Positions 1 to 10,730 of a DNA stretch of 64,000 nt are shown here, in pieces. Location of the stretch: NCBI RefSeq assembly GCF_900110925.1, contig NZ_FOFP01000009.1, positions 124,001 to 188,000 on the forward strand. Direction: 5' to 3'. The position numbers and the translations under genes were made by a program. Within the stretch, counting starts at the first letter, position 1, and every line of letters starts with the position of its first letter. Origin of the DNA: Pseudomonas cuatrocienegasensis. Its GTDB lineage: Bacteria > Pseudomonadota > Gammaproteobacteria > Pseudomonadales > Pseudomonadaceae. The notes beneath the pieces were generated by a model. It did no database searches, was not told where the DNA came from, and saw nothing but the letters and a program-made list of their open reading frames with translations.

Positions 1-885
1 ATCGACACCTTCAGCCTCGACTTCTGGGGCAATGCCGAGCTTGGCTCGGTGCTCGACCAGGTCAAGAGCACCATGCTGGTAACGGTGTGGGTGTTTATCG
101 GCATTGAGGGTGCCAGTGTCTATTCGGCCAGGGCGCGCAAACGTGAAGACGTCGGTCGCGCCACCGTCATTGGTTTTCTGATCTGCCTGTTTCTGCTGAT
201 GGCGGTGTCACTGTTGTCACTGGGCGTGTTCAACCAGGCGACCCTGGCAGGCCTTAAGAATCCTTCGATGGCGGGTGTGCTGGAAAGCGCGGTCGGCACC
301 TGGGGCGCGGTGTTGATTTACGTCGGCCTGATCGTTTCGGTGGGCGGTGGCTTCCTGGCCTGGATGCTGCTGGCGGCCGAGTCACTGTTCACCCCGGCCA
401 GCGGTGGTGTCATGCCGAAATGGCTGGGGCAGCCCAACGCCAAAGGTGTGCCTGCCAACGCGCTCTGGCTGACCAATGGCATGGTGCAGCTGTTCCTGAT
501 TCTGACGCTGTTCTCCAAGGCTTCTTACCTCGCACTGATCTCGCTGTCGACGGCGATGATCCTGCTGCCCTATCTGTTCAGCGCCGCCTATGGCCTGTTG
601 TTGGCCTGGCGCGGGGAGGGCGCGAAAGCGGTCCGCCAGCACGCTGAGATGCTTGTCGCCGCCCTGGCCACGCTGTACTGCGTGTGGCTGCTCTATGCCG
701 CAGGCTTCAAGTATCTGCTGCTCAGCGCTTTGCTCTACGCCCCTGGCGTGGTGCTTTACGCCTGGGCCAAACGCCAGCGCCAGGAACAGGTTTTTACCCC
801 CTGGGAATGGGCCGTTCTGGCTGCACTGATCCTGCTCGCTGGCCTTGCCGCCACTCTCCTGGCTCTGGGCCGGCTCGGCCTGTAA
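1..885 (+). CDS. arcD: Arginine/ornithine antiporter, C-terminal part
   Basis: This is the 3' part of the inner-membrane antiporter that takes up arginine and expels ornithine for the arginine deiminase pathway. The reading frame is open from base 1, so the start lies upstream of the window and about 294 residues are visible. They contain repeated hydrophobic segments of the APC amino-acid transporter fold, the [13 protein letters not shown] stretch typical of basic amino-acid antiporters, and a charged loop near AKRQRQEQ before the last membrane segment. It is followed 52 bases later by arcA, giving the arcDABC order known from Pseudomonas. The Anr-type promoter expected in front of arcD is outside the window. 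Identification is firm from sequence and context. Confidence 0.95.
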   Translation: MDTFSLDFWGNAELGSVLDQVKSTMLVTVWVFIGIEGASVYSARARKREDVGRATVIGFLICLFLLMAVSLLSLGVFNQATLAGLKNPSMAGVLESAVGTWGAVLIYVGLIVSVGGGFLAWMLLAAESLFTPASGGVMPKWLGQPNAKGVPANALWLTNGMVQLFLILTLFSKASYLALISLSTAMILLPYLFSAAYGLLLAWRGEGAKAVRQHAEMLVAALATLYCVWLLYAAGFKYLLLSALLYAPGVVLYAWAKRQRQEQVFTPWEWAVLAALILLAGLAATLLALGRLGL

Positions 886-937
886 AGCACCTGGGCCTGC
901 CCGTCCCGCCGCTATTCATGAAGAGGAAGCTACTGCC

Positions 938-2155
938 ATGAGCCAAGGTCTTAATTCCGAAATCGGTCGTTTACGCCGCGTGCTGGTATGCCGGCCTGGG
1001 CTGGCGCAGCAGCGGCTGACGCCGGCCAATTGCCATGAATTACTGTTCGATGATGTGCTGTGGGTAGAACAGGCACGCAATGATCACGATGCCTTCACCA
1101 ATGCAATGGTCGGTCGCGATGTGGAGGTGCTGGAGTTACACGATTTGCTGGCCAGCACCCTGACCGATACGGCGGCTCGCTCCTGGTTGCTTGACCGCAA
1201 GCTTGGCCCAGGCACCGTCGACCCAGAGCTTGCACAGCAACTGCGGCCTTGGCTGGAGACCTTGGCGCCGATGCGCCTGGCCGAGCACTTGATCGGCGGC
1301 CTGGCTCGGGCTGAGCTGCCATTCGAGCCAGAAGGGTTACTGGCCCGCTGCGCTGCGCCCAGTGATTTTCTCTTGCCTCCGTTACCCAACACGCTGTTCA
1401 GCCGCGACAGCAGTTGCTGGATTGGTGACGGCGTGGTGCTGTGCCCGATGTACTGGCCGGCCCGCCGTCAGGAGACCCTGCTGACGGCGGCGGTCTATCG
1501 CTTCCATCCGCTGTTCGCCGGCAAGGTGAAAACCTGGTGGGGTGACCCGGATCAGGACCATGGCGGCGCCACCCTGGAAGGCGGCGACGTAATGCCCCTG
1601 GGTCATGGCGTGGTGTTGGTCGGTATGGGCGAACGTACCTCGCCCCAGGCAGTGAGCCAGCTGGCCCGCGCGTTGTTTGCCCAGGGCGCTGCCACCCGGG
1701 TACTGGCTGCGCAGATCCCCAAGTCGCGTGGTGCCATGCATCTGGACACGGTATTTACCTTCTGCGACGTGGACCTGGTGACCTGCTTTCCTGAGATGGT
1801 CGATGCAATCCGCGTGCATAGCCTGAGGCCAGGCGAGCGCGAAGGCAGCCTGGATGTGCGCACTGAGACTCAACCCTTCCTTGAGGTCGTAGCCACTGCA
1901 ATAGGGCTGGCCAAGCTGCGTTCGGTGGTCACCGGCGGCAACACCTGGCAGGCCGAGCGCGAGCAATGGGACGACGGCAACAACCTGTTGGCCTTGGCGC
2001 CCGGTGTGGTGATGGGCTACGCCCGCAATACCCACACCAACACCTTATTACGCAAGGTGGGGGTCGAGGTCATCAGCGTGCCAGGGGCCGAGTTGGGCCG
2101 CGGCCGTGGTGGCAGCCACTGCATGTCCTGCCCAATAGAGCGCGACGCGCTCTGA
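938..2155 (+). CDS. arcA: Arginine deiminase
   Basis: Cytoplasmic enzyme that hydrolyses L-arginine to citrulline and ammonia, the first step of the ADI pathway. The ATG at 938 ([21 protein letters not shown]) is chosen because it follows a purine-rich AAGAGGAAG site and starts the conserved N-terminus; an ATG at 845 would run into arcD. The 405 residues match the usual length. Family signatures are visible: LFSRD, LEGGD, the MHLDTVFTF histidine box and the C-terminal GGSHCMSCP with the nucleophilic cysteine. It sits second in arcDABC, 25 bases before arcB. In Pseudomonas this operon is induced by oxygen limitation and arginine. Confidence 0.98.
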   Translation: MSQGLNSEIGRLRRVLVCRPGLAQQRLTPANCHELLFDDVLWVEQARNDHDAFTNAMVGRDVEVLELHDLLASTLTDTAARSWLLDRKLGPGTVDPELAQQLRPWLETLAPMRLAEHLIGGLARAELPFEPEGLLARCAAPSDFLLPPLPNTLFSRDSSCWIGDGVVLCPMYWPARRQETLLTAAVYRFHPLFAGKVKTWWGDPDQDHGGATLEGGDVMPLGHGVVLVGMGERTSPQAVSQLARALFAQGAATRVLAAQIPKSRGAMHLDTVFTFCDVDLVTCFPEMVDAIRVHSLRPGEREGSLDVRTETQPFLEVVATAIGLAKLRSVVTGGNTWQAEREQWDDGNNLLALAPGVVMGYARNTHTNTLLRKVGVEVISVPGAELGRGRGGSHCMSCPIERDAL

Positions 2156-2180
2156 GCCATCCCTTAGACGAGAACAGCCC

Positions 2181-3179
2181 ATGAGTTTCAATTTGCACAA
2201 CCGCAGCCTGTTGACACTGAAAGACTTCACCCCTGAGGAAATTCGCTTTCTGCTTGACCTGGCCGCCGATCTCAAGCGCGCCAAGGCGGCGGGCAACGAA
2301 CAGCCACGGCTCAAGGGCAAGAACATCGCGCTGATCTTCGAGAAGCCGTCCACGCGCACCCGCTGCGCCTTTGAAGTGGCGGTGCACGACCAGGGCGGGC
2401 ACGTCACCTGCCTCGATTCCGGCACCTCGCAACTGGGCCACAAGGAGTCGCTAAAGGACACCGTCCGGGTTCTTGGGCGCTACTACGACGGTATCGAATA
2501 CCGGGGCTTCCACCAGAGTGTGGTCGAGGAGTTGGCGCGCTACGCCAATGTGCCTATCTGGAACGGGCTGACCGATGAGCTGCATCCCACGCAAATTCTT
2601 GCGGACTTACTGACCATGCAGGAGTTCGGCGAAAAACCGCTGCATGAGCTGAGCTTCTGCTACCTGGGGGATGCCAGCTTCAATATGGGCAGCTCGTTAC
2701 TGGTAGGGGGCACGCTGATGGGCATGGATGTGCGCATCTGCTCGCCCGCCGATCTGCAGCCGCCCGCCGAGCTGGTGATGCAGATGCGTGAGCTGTCCAA
2801 GCGCACCGGAGCCCGCATCAGCCTGGAAAGTGACCCGATCAAGGCTGTGGCCGGTGCAGACTTCCTCTACACCGACGTGTGGGTATCCATGGGGCAGGAC
2901 GATGAAGTATGGCAGCGCCGCATCGACCAGTTGCTGCCATACCAAGTCACTACCGCTCTGATGCAGGCCACCGGTAAACCGCTCACCAAGTTCATGCATT
3001 GCCTGCCTGCGTTTCACGGTCTGGACACCGAGGTTGGGCGCGAGGTTTTCGAGAAATACGGTCTCAGCGAGATCGAGGTGACCGACGAAGTGTTCGAGTC
3101 CGACGCATCGATTGTCTTCACTCAGGCCGAGAACCGTATGCACACCATCAAGGCCGTACTGGTCGCGACCCTGGGATGA
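2181..3179 (+). CDS. arcB: Ornithine carbamoyltransferase, catabolic
   Basis: Cytoplasmic enzyme of 332 residues that phosphorolyses citrulline to ornithine and carbamoyl phosphate in the arginine deiminase pathway. The carbamoyl-phosphate loop KPSTRTR, the HPTQ motif and the HCLPAFH motif with its catalytic cysteine are all present, and the length matches catabolic ArcB. The same fold serves the anabolic enzyme ArgF. The catabolic role is inferred from its place between arcA and arcC, with intergenic gaps of 25 and 19 bases. Confidence 0.97.
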   Translation: MSFNLHNRSLLTLKDFTPEEIRFLLDLAADLKRAKAAGNEQPRLKGKNIALIFEKPSTRTRCAFEVAVHDQGGHVTCLDSGTSQLGHKESLKDTVRVLGRYYDGIEYRGFHQSVVEELARYANVPIWNGLTDELHPTQILADLLTMQEFGEKPLHELSFCYLGDASFNMGSSLLVGGTLMGMDVRICSPADLQPPAELVMQMRELSKRTGARISLESDPIKAVAGADFLYTDVWVSMGQDDEVWQRRIDQLLPYQVTTALMQATGKPLTKFMHCLPAFHGLDTEVGREVFEKYGLSEIEVTDEVFESDASIVFTQAENRMHTIKAVLVATLG

Positions 3180-3198
3180 ACAGCCAAGGAGCCAACCG

Positions 3199-4158
3199 AT
3201 GAGGATTGTCGTCGCGCTGGGCGGTAATGCACTGCTGCGCCGCGATCAGCCGCCAACGGCAGAAAACCAGTTGGCCAATATCCGCCGGGCGGCCGTGCAA
3301 TTAGCGCGTGTAGCTGCGCAGCACAACCTGGTGCTGACCCACGGCAACGGTCCGCAGGTCGGGCTCCTGGCGCTGCAGGCGGAGGCTTATGTGCAAGTTG
3401 ACGCTTACCCCTTGGACGTCTTGGGCGCGCAGACCGATGGCATGATCGGCTACCTGTTGGAGCAGGAACTGGCCAATCTGCTACCCGCCACACGGGCCGT
3501 AACGACTCTGATGACCCGCGTGGAGGTGAACGCCCATGACCCCGCTTTTACCCATCCCAGCAAGCCGATAGGGCCGCTTTACACCCAGGCACAGTCCGTG
3601 CAAATCGCTGCAGCCAAGGGCTGGAGCATGGCGGCGGATGGCGCGGCCTTCCGGCGCGTGGTGGCATCGCCGCAACCGCAACGCGTGCTCGGGCTGCAGG
3701 CCATCCGCTGGTTACTGGCGCATGACGCGCTGGTGATCGCCGCCGGTGGCGGTGGCATCCCGGTGGCGCGCAATACCGAGGGCGACGGGCTGCACGGAGT
3801 CGAGGCAGTGATCGACAAAGACCTGTGCAGCAGCCTACTGGCGCGCGAGCTGCACGCCGATGTGCTGGTGATCGCAACCGATGTAGCGGCGGTCTACCTC
3901 GACTGGGGCAAACCCACGCAACGCGCCCTCAACAAGGTCACGCCACAAGCGCTGAGCGAGCACGCATTCGCCGCAGGCTCGATGGGACCAAAGGTGCAAG
4001 CAGCACAGGCCTTCGTCCTCGCGACCGGTCGGCGTGCGGTGATCGGCTCGCTCGAACACATCGAAGCCATGCTCGCCGGCTCTGCCGGTACCCAGGTCTG
4101 CCTGGCAACAGCAGATACGCTGCCCTACATGAGTAATGTCAACTCTCTTGATCCCTGA
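3199..4158 (+). CDS. arcC: Carbamate kinase
   Basis: Final enzyme of the ADI pathway, making ATP from carbamoyl phosphate and ADP. The start at 3199 gives [13 protein letters not shown], the conserved amino-acid-kinase opening, and follows an AAGGAG site; the longer frame from 3112 overlaps arcB and is rejected. The 319 residues carry the early GGNALL glycine loop, [18 protein letters not shown] and the IDKDL segment of the family. It is the last gene of the arc operon; cbpA follows after 72 bases and is probably a separate unit. Confidence 0.97.
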   Translation: MRIVVALGGNALLRRDQPPTAENQLANIRRAAVQLARVAAQHNLVLTHGNGPQVGLLALQAEAYVQVDAYPLDVLGAQTDGMIGYLLEQELANLLPATRAVTTLMTRVEVNAHDPAFTHPSKPIGPLYTQAQSVQIAAAKGWSMAADGAAFRRVVASPQPQRVLGLQAIRWLLAHDALVIAAGGGGIPVARNTEGDGLHGVEAVIDKDLCSSLLARELHADVLVIATDVAAVYLDWGKPTQRALNKVTPQALSEHAFAAGSMGPKVQAAQAFVLATGRRAVIGSLEHIEAMLAGSAGTQVCLATADTLPYMSNVNSLDP

Positions 4159-4230
4159 CAAAGCGCGCTGCAGCGTTCAAGCGTTTACTGGTGCCAGAAA
4201 CGTGTCGGTAGACGACCCCAAGGTGGCTCG

Positions 4231-5178
4231 ATGGACTTCAAGGATTACTACAAGGTGCTCGGGCTTGAGCCGGGAGCAGACGACAAAGCCGTGAAAACGG
4301 CCTACCGCAAACTGGCGCGTAAATACCACCCCGACGTCAGCAAGGAAGCGGATGCGGAAAATAAATTCAAAGAAGTCGCCGAAGCCTATGAGGTGCTGAA
4401 AAGCACCGAAACCCGGGCCGAATACGACGAGCTACGTAAACATGCCGAGTACGGGCGCCCCTTTGAACCGCCCCCTGGCTGGCAACCACCCGGCAATGCG
4501 GGCTATTCCAGCGGTGGTAATAGCAACAGAGAGTTCTCCGACTTCTTCGAGTCGATTTTTGCGGGCGCTGGCCGTGCCCACGACGCCGGTAGCAGCAGTG
4601 CACGCCGCGGCCAGGATATTGAAATGGCGCTGCCGCTGCTGCTGGAAGAAACCCTGAGCGATGACACCAAGACCATTGCCTTTCAGCTTCTGCAATACAG
4701 CCCAGACGGCCAGCCCTTGCCGGCGATCAGCAAGACCTTGAACGTAAAGATCCCAGCTGGGGTGAGCCATGGTGAGCGCATTCGCCTGAAGGGGCAGGGC
4801 GCGCCGGGGTTAGGCGGTGGTGCCAATGGCGATCTGTATTTGCTGATCCAGCTGGTGCCCCACCCGCTGTTCGACGTTGAAGCGCACAACCTGATCATCA
4901 CCGTGCCGCTGGCGCCTTGGGAGGCTGCGTTGGGTAGCCAGGTCACGCTGCCGACGCTGAACGGCAAGATCAACTTGCGCGTACCGGCCAACACGCAAGC
5001 GGGGCAACGCCTGCGGATCAAGGGCAAGGGCCTGCGCAACAAGTCCGGTGAGCCGGGTGACCTGTATGCGTTGTTCAAGATCGTCATCCCCGCTGAAACC
5101 GACGAGCCTGTGCGTGCGCTATGGGCACAGCTGGCTGAGCAAGCCGCTTTCAATCCGCGCGCACAGTGGAGCCAGTGA
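4231..5178 (+). CDS. cbpA: DnaJ-like co-chaperone / curved-DNA-binding protein
   Basis: The 315-residue protein has an N-terminal J domain (about 1-70, with the [12 protein letters not shown] motif that stimulates DnaK ATPase), a Gly/Pro/Ser-rich linker near 80-130 and a DnaJ C-terminal substrate-binding region with two beta domains. It lacks the four CxxCxGxG zinc repeats of DnaJ, which defines the CbpA type. CbpA works as a DnaK partner and, in E. coli, as a nucleoid protein of stationary phase. Its stop codon overlaps the start of cbpM (ATGA), as is typical of the pair. Confidence 0.95.
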   Translation: MDFKDYYKVLGLEPGADDKAVKTAYRKLARKYHPDVSKEADAENKFKEVAEAYEVLKSTETRAEYDELRKHAEYGRPFEPPPGWQPPGNAGYSSGGNSNREFSDFFESIFAGAGRAHDAGSSSARRGQDIEMALPLLLEETLSDDTKTIAFQLLQYSPDGQPLPAISKTLNVKIPAGVSHGERIRLKGQGAPGLGGGANGDLYLLIQLVPHPLFDVEAHNLIITVPLAPWEAALGSQVTLPTLNGKINLRVPANTQAGQRLRIKGKGLRNKSGEPGDLYALFKIVIPAETDEPVRALWAQLAEQAAFNPRAQWSQ

Positions 5179-5480
5179 TGAGCCGTCTGATCATGCAACT
5201 GAACATTGAAGAGTTCTGCCAGTGCGCTGAGCTACCGCAGACGATTTTGCTGGAGCTTGTTGAGCACGGCATTGTCGAGCCCAGTGGGGCGACACCGGAA
5301 CAATGGCGGTTTGGCAGCAACGCACTGGCTGTCGTCAAGCGCGCGTTTCGCTTACAGAGCGACCTGCAAATCGACTGGGCCGGTGTTGCTCTGGCGTTGC
5401 AGTTGCTCGATGAGCTGGAGCAACTGCACGCCGAAAATAACCACCTGCGCCGACGCCTGAGTCGCTTCGAGCAACCCTAA
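5178..5480 (+). CDS. cbpM: Chaperone modulator CbpM
   Basis: Small protein of about 100 residues whose homologues bind the J domain of CbpA and inhibit both co-chaperone and DNA-binding activity. The start at 5178 overlaps the cbpA stop, implying translational coupling; a second possible start is the ATG at 5193 (MQLNIEEFCQ). The N-terminal part resembles a MerR-type helix-turn-helix and the C-terminus is a charged leucine-rich helix (LLDELEQLHAENNHLRRRL). Assignment rests on size, family pattern and tight linkage to cbpA. Confidence 0.93.
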   Translation: MSRLIMQLNIEEFCQCAELPQTILLELVEHGIVEPSGATPEQWRFGSNALAVVKRAFRLQSDLQIDWAGVALALQLLDELEQLHAENNHLRRRLSRFEQP

Positions 5481-5526
5481 GGTTGCGCCATTACCCAACT
5501 CCGCTGCTTAGAGAGCAAAGGTCACT

Positions 5527-6597
5527 ATGTCAGTCAGCCGTAAATGGATCTTCCCCGCCGTCAGCGTCGCCCTTGTGGCCATTATCGCTGCCGGTCTCTG
5601 GTACACCTTGCGCCCCACGGGCTTGGGCGACGGCTTTGCCAGCGGCAATGGCCGGATCGAAGCCACCGATGTCGATGCGGCCAGCAAGCTGGCAGGGCGT
5701 ATCGCCAGTATTGAGGTCGAGGAGGGCGAGTTCGTCAAGGCCGGGCAGGTGATTGCGCGCATGGACACCCAGGTGCTGCAGGCGCAAGTACTTCAGGCTC
5801 AGGCGCAAATGCGCCAGGCCCAGAACAGCCAACTGACAGCCAGCGCCCAGGTACGCCTGCGCGAGAGCGAGAAAGTGACCGCTGAGGCCATCGTTCGCCA
5901 ACGGCAAGCGGAAGTCTCTGCCGCGCAAAAGCGTCATGCCCGCAGCGCCATTCTGGTCAAGCGCAATGTCATGGCGCAGCAACAGCTGGATGATGACCTT
6001 GCCCATTTGCAAAGCACCCAGGCGGCGCTGGCCGCTGCCCAGTCCCAGGTTATTTCCGCTGAAGCGGGGATTGCCGCTGCCCAGTCCCAGGTGATTGAAG
6101 CGCTGTCCGCCGTGGAGGCCGCCGAGGCCAGCGTCGAGCGTTTACGGATCGATATCGAGGACAGCCAACTCAAGGCACCACGCACGGGGCGAGTGCAATA
6201 CCGTATCGCCGAGCCGGGTGAAGTGATAGGGGCGGGCGGCAAGGTGCTCAATCTGGTCGATCTGAGTGATGTCTACATGACCTTTTTCCTGCCCGAACAG
6301 CAGGCCGGCCGGGTCGCCTTGGGAGCAGAGGTGCGTCTGGTGATTGATGCCATACCCCAGTATGTGATCCCGGCCGAGGTCAGCTATGTGGCCAGCGTCG
6401 CCCAGTTCACCCCGAAAACCGTGGAAACCGCCAGCGAGCGCGAAAAGCTGATGTTTCGGGTCAAGGCGCGACTGGATCCACAGCTATTGCAGCAGCATCT
6501 TACCCAGGTCAAAACCGGGGTGCCTGGAGTCGCATACCTGCGCCTCGACCCACAGGTCGAGTGGCCCGAACACCTGGCGATCAAGGTTCCGCAGTGA
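5527..6597 (+). CDS. HlyD-family membrane fusion protein of ABC exporter
   Basis: The 356-residue periplasmic adaptor has one N-terminal membrane anchor (about residues 5-27). A first half lipoyl domain follows ([18 protein letters not shown]), then a long alanine- and glutamine-rich alpha-helical hairpin with two near-repeats of AAAQSQVI, a second lipoyl half ([20 protein letters not shown]) and a beta-barrel. It links an inner-membrane ABC transporter to an outer-membrane channel, like E. coli YhiI. The stop overlaps the GTG start of the next gene (GTGA), so all three genes form one operon. The substrate is unknown. Confidence 0.92.
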   Translation: MSVSRKWIFPAVSVALVAIIAAGLWYTLRPTGLGDGFASGNGRIEATDVDAASKLAGRIASIEVEEGEFVKAGQVIARMDTQVLQAQVLQAQAQMRQAQNSQLTASAQVRLRESEKVTAEAIVRQRQAEVSAAQKRHARSAILVKRNVMAQQQLDDDLAHLQSTQAALAAAQSQVISAEAGIAAAQSQVIEALSAVEAAEASVERLRIDIEDSQLKAPRTGRVQYRIAEPGEVIGAGGKVLNLVDLSDVYMTFFLPEQQAGRVALGAEVRLVIDAIPQYVIPAEVSYVASVAQFTPKTVETASEREKLMFRVKARLDPQLLQQHLTQVKTGVPGVAYLRLDPQVEWPEHLAIKVPQ

Positions 6598-9329
6598 GCG
6601 CGCCTGCAGCACCCGTGGCGCAGTTGCATGAGGTCAGCCTGCAGTACGGTAAAACCTGCGCGCTCAACGCCGTCAGCCTGGAAATTCCCGCGCGTAGCAT
6701 GGTCGGTTTGATCGGCCCCGACGGGGTGGGTAAATCCAGCCTGCTAGCCTTGATTGCCGGCGCCCGTAAAATCCAGAGCGGGCAAATCGAAGTGCTTGGC
6801 GGCGACATGGCCAGCCGTGACCATCGCCGGCAAGTCTGCCCGCTCATCGCCTATATGCCCCAGGGGTTGGGCAAGAACCTCTACCCGACGCTCTCGGTGA
6901 TCGAGAATCTGGACTTCTTCGCCCGCCTGTTCGGCCAGGCTGAGTCGGAGCGCAAAACCCGCATTACCGAACTGCTGCGTAGCACCGGGCTCAGCGAGTT
7001 TGGCGAGCGGCCAGCGGGCAAGCTGTCCGGCGGCATGAAGCAGAAGCTCGGGCTGTGTTGCGCACTGATCCACGACCCTGACCTGCTGATCCTCGACGAA
7101 CCGACCACCGGCGTCGATCCGCTGTCGCGCAACCAGTTCTGGGAGCTGATCGAACGCATTCGCCAGCAGCGCCCACAGATGAGTGTGTTGGTCGCCACTG
7201 CTTACATGGAGGAAGCCGAGCGCTTCGATCATCTACTGGCCATGGACGACGGCGCTGTGCTGGCCACCGGCAGCCCGGCCGAGTTACTCGCCTCGACTGG
7301 CTGCGAAAGCCTGGAACAGGCCTTTATCACACTGTTGCCGGAAGCCAAGCGCAGCGCGCACAAGCAGTTGGTGGTCTTGGCGCGGCCCAGTGGTAACCAG
7401 GAAATTGCCATCGAAACCCGTGGCCTGACCATGCGCTTCGGCGATTTTGTCGCGGTAGACAGCGTCGACTTTCGCATCGAGCGTGGGGAGATTTTCGGCT
7501 TTCTCGGCTCAAACGGTTGCGGCAAGACCACCACCATGAAAATGCTCACCGGCCTGCTGCCAGCGAGTGAAGGGCAGGCCCTGCTGTTCGGTCAGACGGT
7601 AAACGCAAACGACATGGCGACGCGCAAGCGGGTCGGCTATATGTCGCAGTCATTCTCGCTGTACGCCGAGTTGAGCGTGCGACAGAACCTGGTTCTGCAC
7701 GCGCAGCTGTTTCACGTACCGGCCACGGAGATCGCGGCGCGGGTGACGGCCATGGCTGAGCGTTTCAGCCTGGGTGGCATCATGGAGGAGCTGCCCGAGC
7801 GCCTACCACTGGGCATTCGCCAGCGCCTTTCACTGGCTGTAGCGGTCATTCACAAGCCAGAAATTCTCATCCTCGACGAGCCCACATCAGGTGTCGACCC
7901 GATTGCCCGTGACCTGTTCTGGCAGCTGATGCTCGATCTCTCGCGCAATGACGGGGTGACCATTTTCATCTCCACCCACTTTATGAATGAGGCACTGCGC
8001 TGCGACCGCATCTCCTTGATGCACGCCGGCAAAGTGCTCGCCAGCGACACGCCTAAGGCACTGATGAGCAAGCGCGAACTGCCCAGCCTGGAAGCCACCT
8101 TTATCGCCTACTTACAGGATGCCGTTGGCGAACAGGCGCAAGTACCAGCCCCCGAAGCAACAGAGGCTACGCCAGGGGCAGCGGCGAAAACGCTAAAGCG
8201 TAAACGGTTCAGCCTGTTACGCCTGTTTAGCTACACCCGCCGCGAAACCCTGGAGCTGCGCCGTGACCCGATTCGCGGCGGCATGGCGTTGCTCGGCACG
8301 CTGCTGCTGCTGTTTATCATCGGCTATGGCATCAGCCTGGACGTCGAGAACCTGACCTACGCCGTGCTCGACCGCGACCAGACCACCACCAGCCAGGCTT
8401 ACGCGCTCAATCTGGCCGGTTCTCGCTATTTCATCGAGCAAGCGCCGCTGCACGATTACGATGAGTTGGACCGTCGCATGCGCAGTGGCGAGATCAGTCT
8501 GGCGGTGGAAATCCCGCCCAACTTTGGTCGTGACCTCAAACGTGGCGCTGTACCCCAGGTGGGTATGTGGCTCGATGGCGCCATGCCGATGCGCGCTGAA
8601 ACCATCCGTGGTTATGTGACGGGCTTGCATGCCGGCTACTTGCAGGAGATGGCCCGGCAGGACAGCGCGGCGACCGCGAGCACCCTGCCAACCCTGGAAG
8701 TGCGCTACCGCTATAACCCGGACGTGGAAAGCCTGAATGCCATGGTGCCGGCCGTAATCCCGCTGTTGCTGATGCTGATTCCGGCGATGCTCACAGCCCT
8801 CGGCGTGGTGCGCGAAAAAGAGTTGGGGTCGATCATCAACCTATATGTCACGCCGGTCACACGCCTGGAGTTCCTGCTTGGCAAGCAACTGCCGTATATC
8901 GCCCTGGGCATGCTCAATTTCGTTCTGCTGGTGATAGCCGCAGTGTGGGTATTCGATGTGCCACTCAAAGGTGGCCTGCTGGCGTTGATGGTTGGCGGTC
9001 TGCTGTACATCAGCTGCGCCACGGCCATGGGACTGTTGATGTCGACCTTCACCCGCAGCCAGATCGCTGCGGTTTTCGGTACGGCCATCGTTACCCTGAT
9101 CCCGGCCATTCAGTTCTCCGGATTGATCTACCCAGTAGCGTCACTGGAAGGCTTTGGTGCCCTGGTTGGCCAGATTTACCCCACCTCGCACTTTCTGATC
9201 ATCAGTCGTGGGGTGTTTTCCAAAGCGCTTGGTTTCGCTGAGCTGTACAGCTACTTCATTGCCTTGTTGGTGACCATTCCGGTCCTGTTGGCATTGTGTA
9301 CCAGCCTGCTGAAAAAACAGGAGGCCTGA
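6594..9329 (+). CDS. Fused ABC transporter: two ATPase domains plus permease (YhiH/RbbA type)
   Basis: The 911-residue protein combines two nucleotide-binding domains with an ABC-2-type membrane domain. NBD1 (about 10-240) has Walker [10 protein letters not shown], signature LSGGMKQ and Walker [14 protein letters not shown]2 (about 285-510) has GSNGCGKTT and [10 protein letters not shown], but a poor signature, LPLGIRQ. The C-terminal 370 residues begin with a membrane segment near [13 protein letters not shown], have a large external loop, and end with five to six helices. The GTG start at 6594 is chosen because it overlaps the stop of the adaptor gene. RbbA is named for ribosome association in E. 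coli, but the adaptor and permease beside it point to efflux. Confidence 0.92.
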   Translation: MSAPAAPVAQLHEVSLQYGKTCALNAVSLEIPARSMVGLIGPDGVGKSSLLALIAGARKIQSGQIEVLGGDMASRDHRRQVCPLIAYMPQGLGKNLYPTLSVIENLDFFARLFGQAESERKTRITELLRSTGLSEFGERPAGKLSGGMKQKLGLCCALIHDPDLLILDEPTTGVDPLSRNQFWELIERIRQQRPQMSVLVATAYMEEAERFDHLLAMDDGAVLATGSPAELLASTGCESLEQAFITLLPEAKRSAHKQLVVLARPSGNQEIAIETRGLTMRFGDFVAVDSVDFRIERGEIFGFLGSNGCGKTTTMKMLTGLLPASEGQALLFGQTVNANDMATRKRVGYMSQSFSLYAELSVRQNLVLHAQLFHVPATEIAARVTAMAERFSLGGIMEELPERLPLGIRQRLSLAVAVIHKPEILILDEPTSGVDPIARDLFWQLMLDLSRNDGVTIFISTHFMNEALRCDRISLMHAGKVLASDTPKALMSKRELPSLEATFIAYLQDAVGEQAQVPAPEATEATPGAAAKTLKRKRFSLLRLFSYTRRETLELRRDPIRGGMALLGTLLLLFIIGYGISLDVENLTYAVLDRDQTTTSQAYALNLAGSRYFIEQAPLHDYDELDRRMRSGEISLAVEIPPNFGRDLKRGAVPQVGMWLDGAMPMRAETIRGYVTGLHAGYLQEMARQDSAATASTLPTLEVRYRYNPDVESLNAMVPAVIPLLLMLIPAMLTALGVVREKELGSIINLYVTPVTRLEFLLGKQLPYIALGMLNFVLLVIAAVWVFDVPLKGGLLALMVGGLLYISCATAMGLLMSTFTRSQIAAVFGTAIVTLIPAIQFSGLIYPVASLEGFGALVGQIYPTSHFLIISRGVFSKALGFAELYSYFIALLVTIPVLLALCTSLLKKQEA

Positions 9330-9330
9330 C

Positions 9331-10455
9331 ATGGAGCAACTGGCGAACATCTTTCACCTGGGGCTCAAGGAGCTGCGCAGCCTGCAGCGCGACCCCGCAC
9401 TGCTGCTGTTGATAATCTGGGCCTTTACCCTGGGGATTGTTACCGCGGCCACCAGCATGCCGGAAAGCCTGCACAACGCCTCTATCGCCGTAGTCGACGA
9501 AGACCGTTCACCACTCTCTGCACGTTTGATCGACGCCTTTCAGCCACCGTTCTTTCGACCTCCGCAGCTTATTGAGCTGGACCAGATGGATCACGGCATG
9601 GACTCCGGGCAGTACACCTTCACCCTCAATATACCGCCGGACTTCCAGCGCGACGTACTCGCCGGGCACAGCCCGGCGATCCAGCTCAATGTCGATGCCA
9701 CGCAGGTGAGCATGGCCTTCACTGGTGCCGGCTATATCCAGGTGATTGGCGCCGAGGAGGTCAGTGCATTCTTGCGTCGTTACCGTGCCGAGCTGCCGCA
9801 GCAGGCGCAGGTGGCCATCCGCGTAGCATTCAACCCAAACCTGACGCGCAGCTGGTTCGGCTCGGTGATGGAGGTGATCAACCAGATCACCATGCTGTCG
9901 ATTATTCTCACTGGCGCCGCACTTATCCGCGAGCGCGAGCATGGCACCATCGAGCACCTGCTGGTCATGCCCGTGACACCACCCGAAATTATGTTGGCCA
10001 AGATCTGGTCGATGGGCCTTGTCGTGCTGCTGGCCACCGCGCTTTCGCTGCTGCTGGTGGTGCAAGGCTGGCTGCAGGTGCCGATTGCCGGCTCACTGCC
10101 GCTGTTTCTCTGTGGTGCACTGCTGCACCTGTTCGCCACCACGTCGATGGGCATCTTCTTTGGCACCATCGCCCGCTCGATGCCGCAACTGGGCCTGTTG
10201 ATCATTCTGGTATTGATCCCACTACAGATCCTCTCGGGGGGTACCACACCGCGTGAGAGCATGCCTGAGCTGGTGCAGCAGATCATGCTGGTGGCGCCCA
10301 CTACCCACTTTGTCGATCTGGCCCAGGCGATTCTCTACCGCGGTGCGGGGTTCGCCACTGTGTGGCCACAGTTCTTGGCAATCATCGCCATCGGTGGGTT
10401 GTTTTTTACCGGCGCGCTGCTGCGCTTTCGCAAGACGCTGGCGCAGATGTCTTAA
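9331..10455 (+). CDS. ABC-2 type transporter permease (YhhJ-like)
   Basis: Inner-membrane permease of 374 residues starting one base after the stop of the fused ABC gene. It has the ABC-2 layout: an N-terminal membrane helix (LLLLIIWAFTLGIVTAA), a periplasmic domain of about 150 residues, then five helices with the EREHGTIEHLLVMPVTPPE coupling helix. It probably pairs with the permease half of the upstream protein to form a heterodimeric exporter with the HlyD-like adaptor. The substrate cannot be inferred. Confidence 0.9.
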   Translation: MEQLANIFHLGLKELRSLQRDPALLLLIIWAFTLGIVTAATSMPESLHNASIAVVDEDRSPLSARLIDAFQPPFFRPPQLIELDQMDHGMDSGQYTFTLNIPPDFQRDVLAGHSPAIQLNVDATQVSMAFTGAGYIQVIGAEEVSAFLRRYRAELPQQAQVAIRVAFNPNLTRSWFGSVMEVINQITMLSIILTGAALIREREHGTIEHLLVMPVTPPEIMLAKIWSMGLVVLLATALSLLLVVQGWLQVPIAGSLPLFLCGALLHLFATTSMGIFFGTIARSMPQLGLLIILVLIPLQILSGGTTPRESMPELVQQIMLVAPTTHFVDLAQAILYRGAGFATVWPQFLAIIAIGGLFFTGALLRFRKTLAQMS

Positions 10456-10510
10456 GTGACCTAGCTGAAACCGCTATCAATCAACACAAAGTGTCGAGAC
10501 GCTTCAAATG

Positions 10511-10667
10511 GTGAGCAATACTGGAGCGGCAAACCAGATATGTCTGCAAGCGTAAGAGCTCCATCTCACTGGAAGAAAGTAGGGGAGCAAGCCCCTCGGT
10601 GATTCAGGGGGTTGCTTAAAAACCTGGGAAGTGCACTTAAGGTGTTGAGTTGAGTGCCGATACCTTG
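10511..10667 (+). promoter_or_regulatory. Potentially structured leader upstream of the chemoreceptor gene
   Basis: The 275-base gap before the MCP gene holds several complementary blocks in transcript order. GTGAG (10511-10515) can pair with CTCAC (10565-10569); inside it GGAGC (10523-10527) pairs with GCTCC (10558-10562), and inside that AGA pairs with TCT around TATG. A second hairpin is AGGGG/CCCCT (about 10580-10595), and a third joins AAGGT (about 10640) with ACCTT (about 10662). The nested pairing looks like a multi-stem 5' leader or small RNA. GGCAAACC at about 10528 recalls the c-di-GMP-I riboswitch, but the rest of that consensus is absent. Function unknown. Confidence 0.35.
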
Positions 10668-10730
10668 AGCACTACCCAGCGATGAGCATTTCTGCTCGTG
10701 GCGAACTGCCAACTCTCGAGAGTACGTTCA

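Noticed and set aside
10511..10667. c-di-GMP-I riboswitch before the MCP gene
   Set aside because: Only GGCAAACC fits; the GGGACGCAAAGCC part and the tetraloop-receptor pairing are missing.
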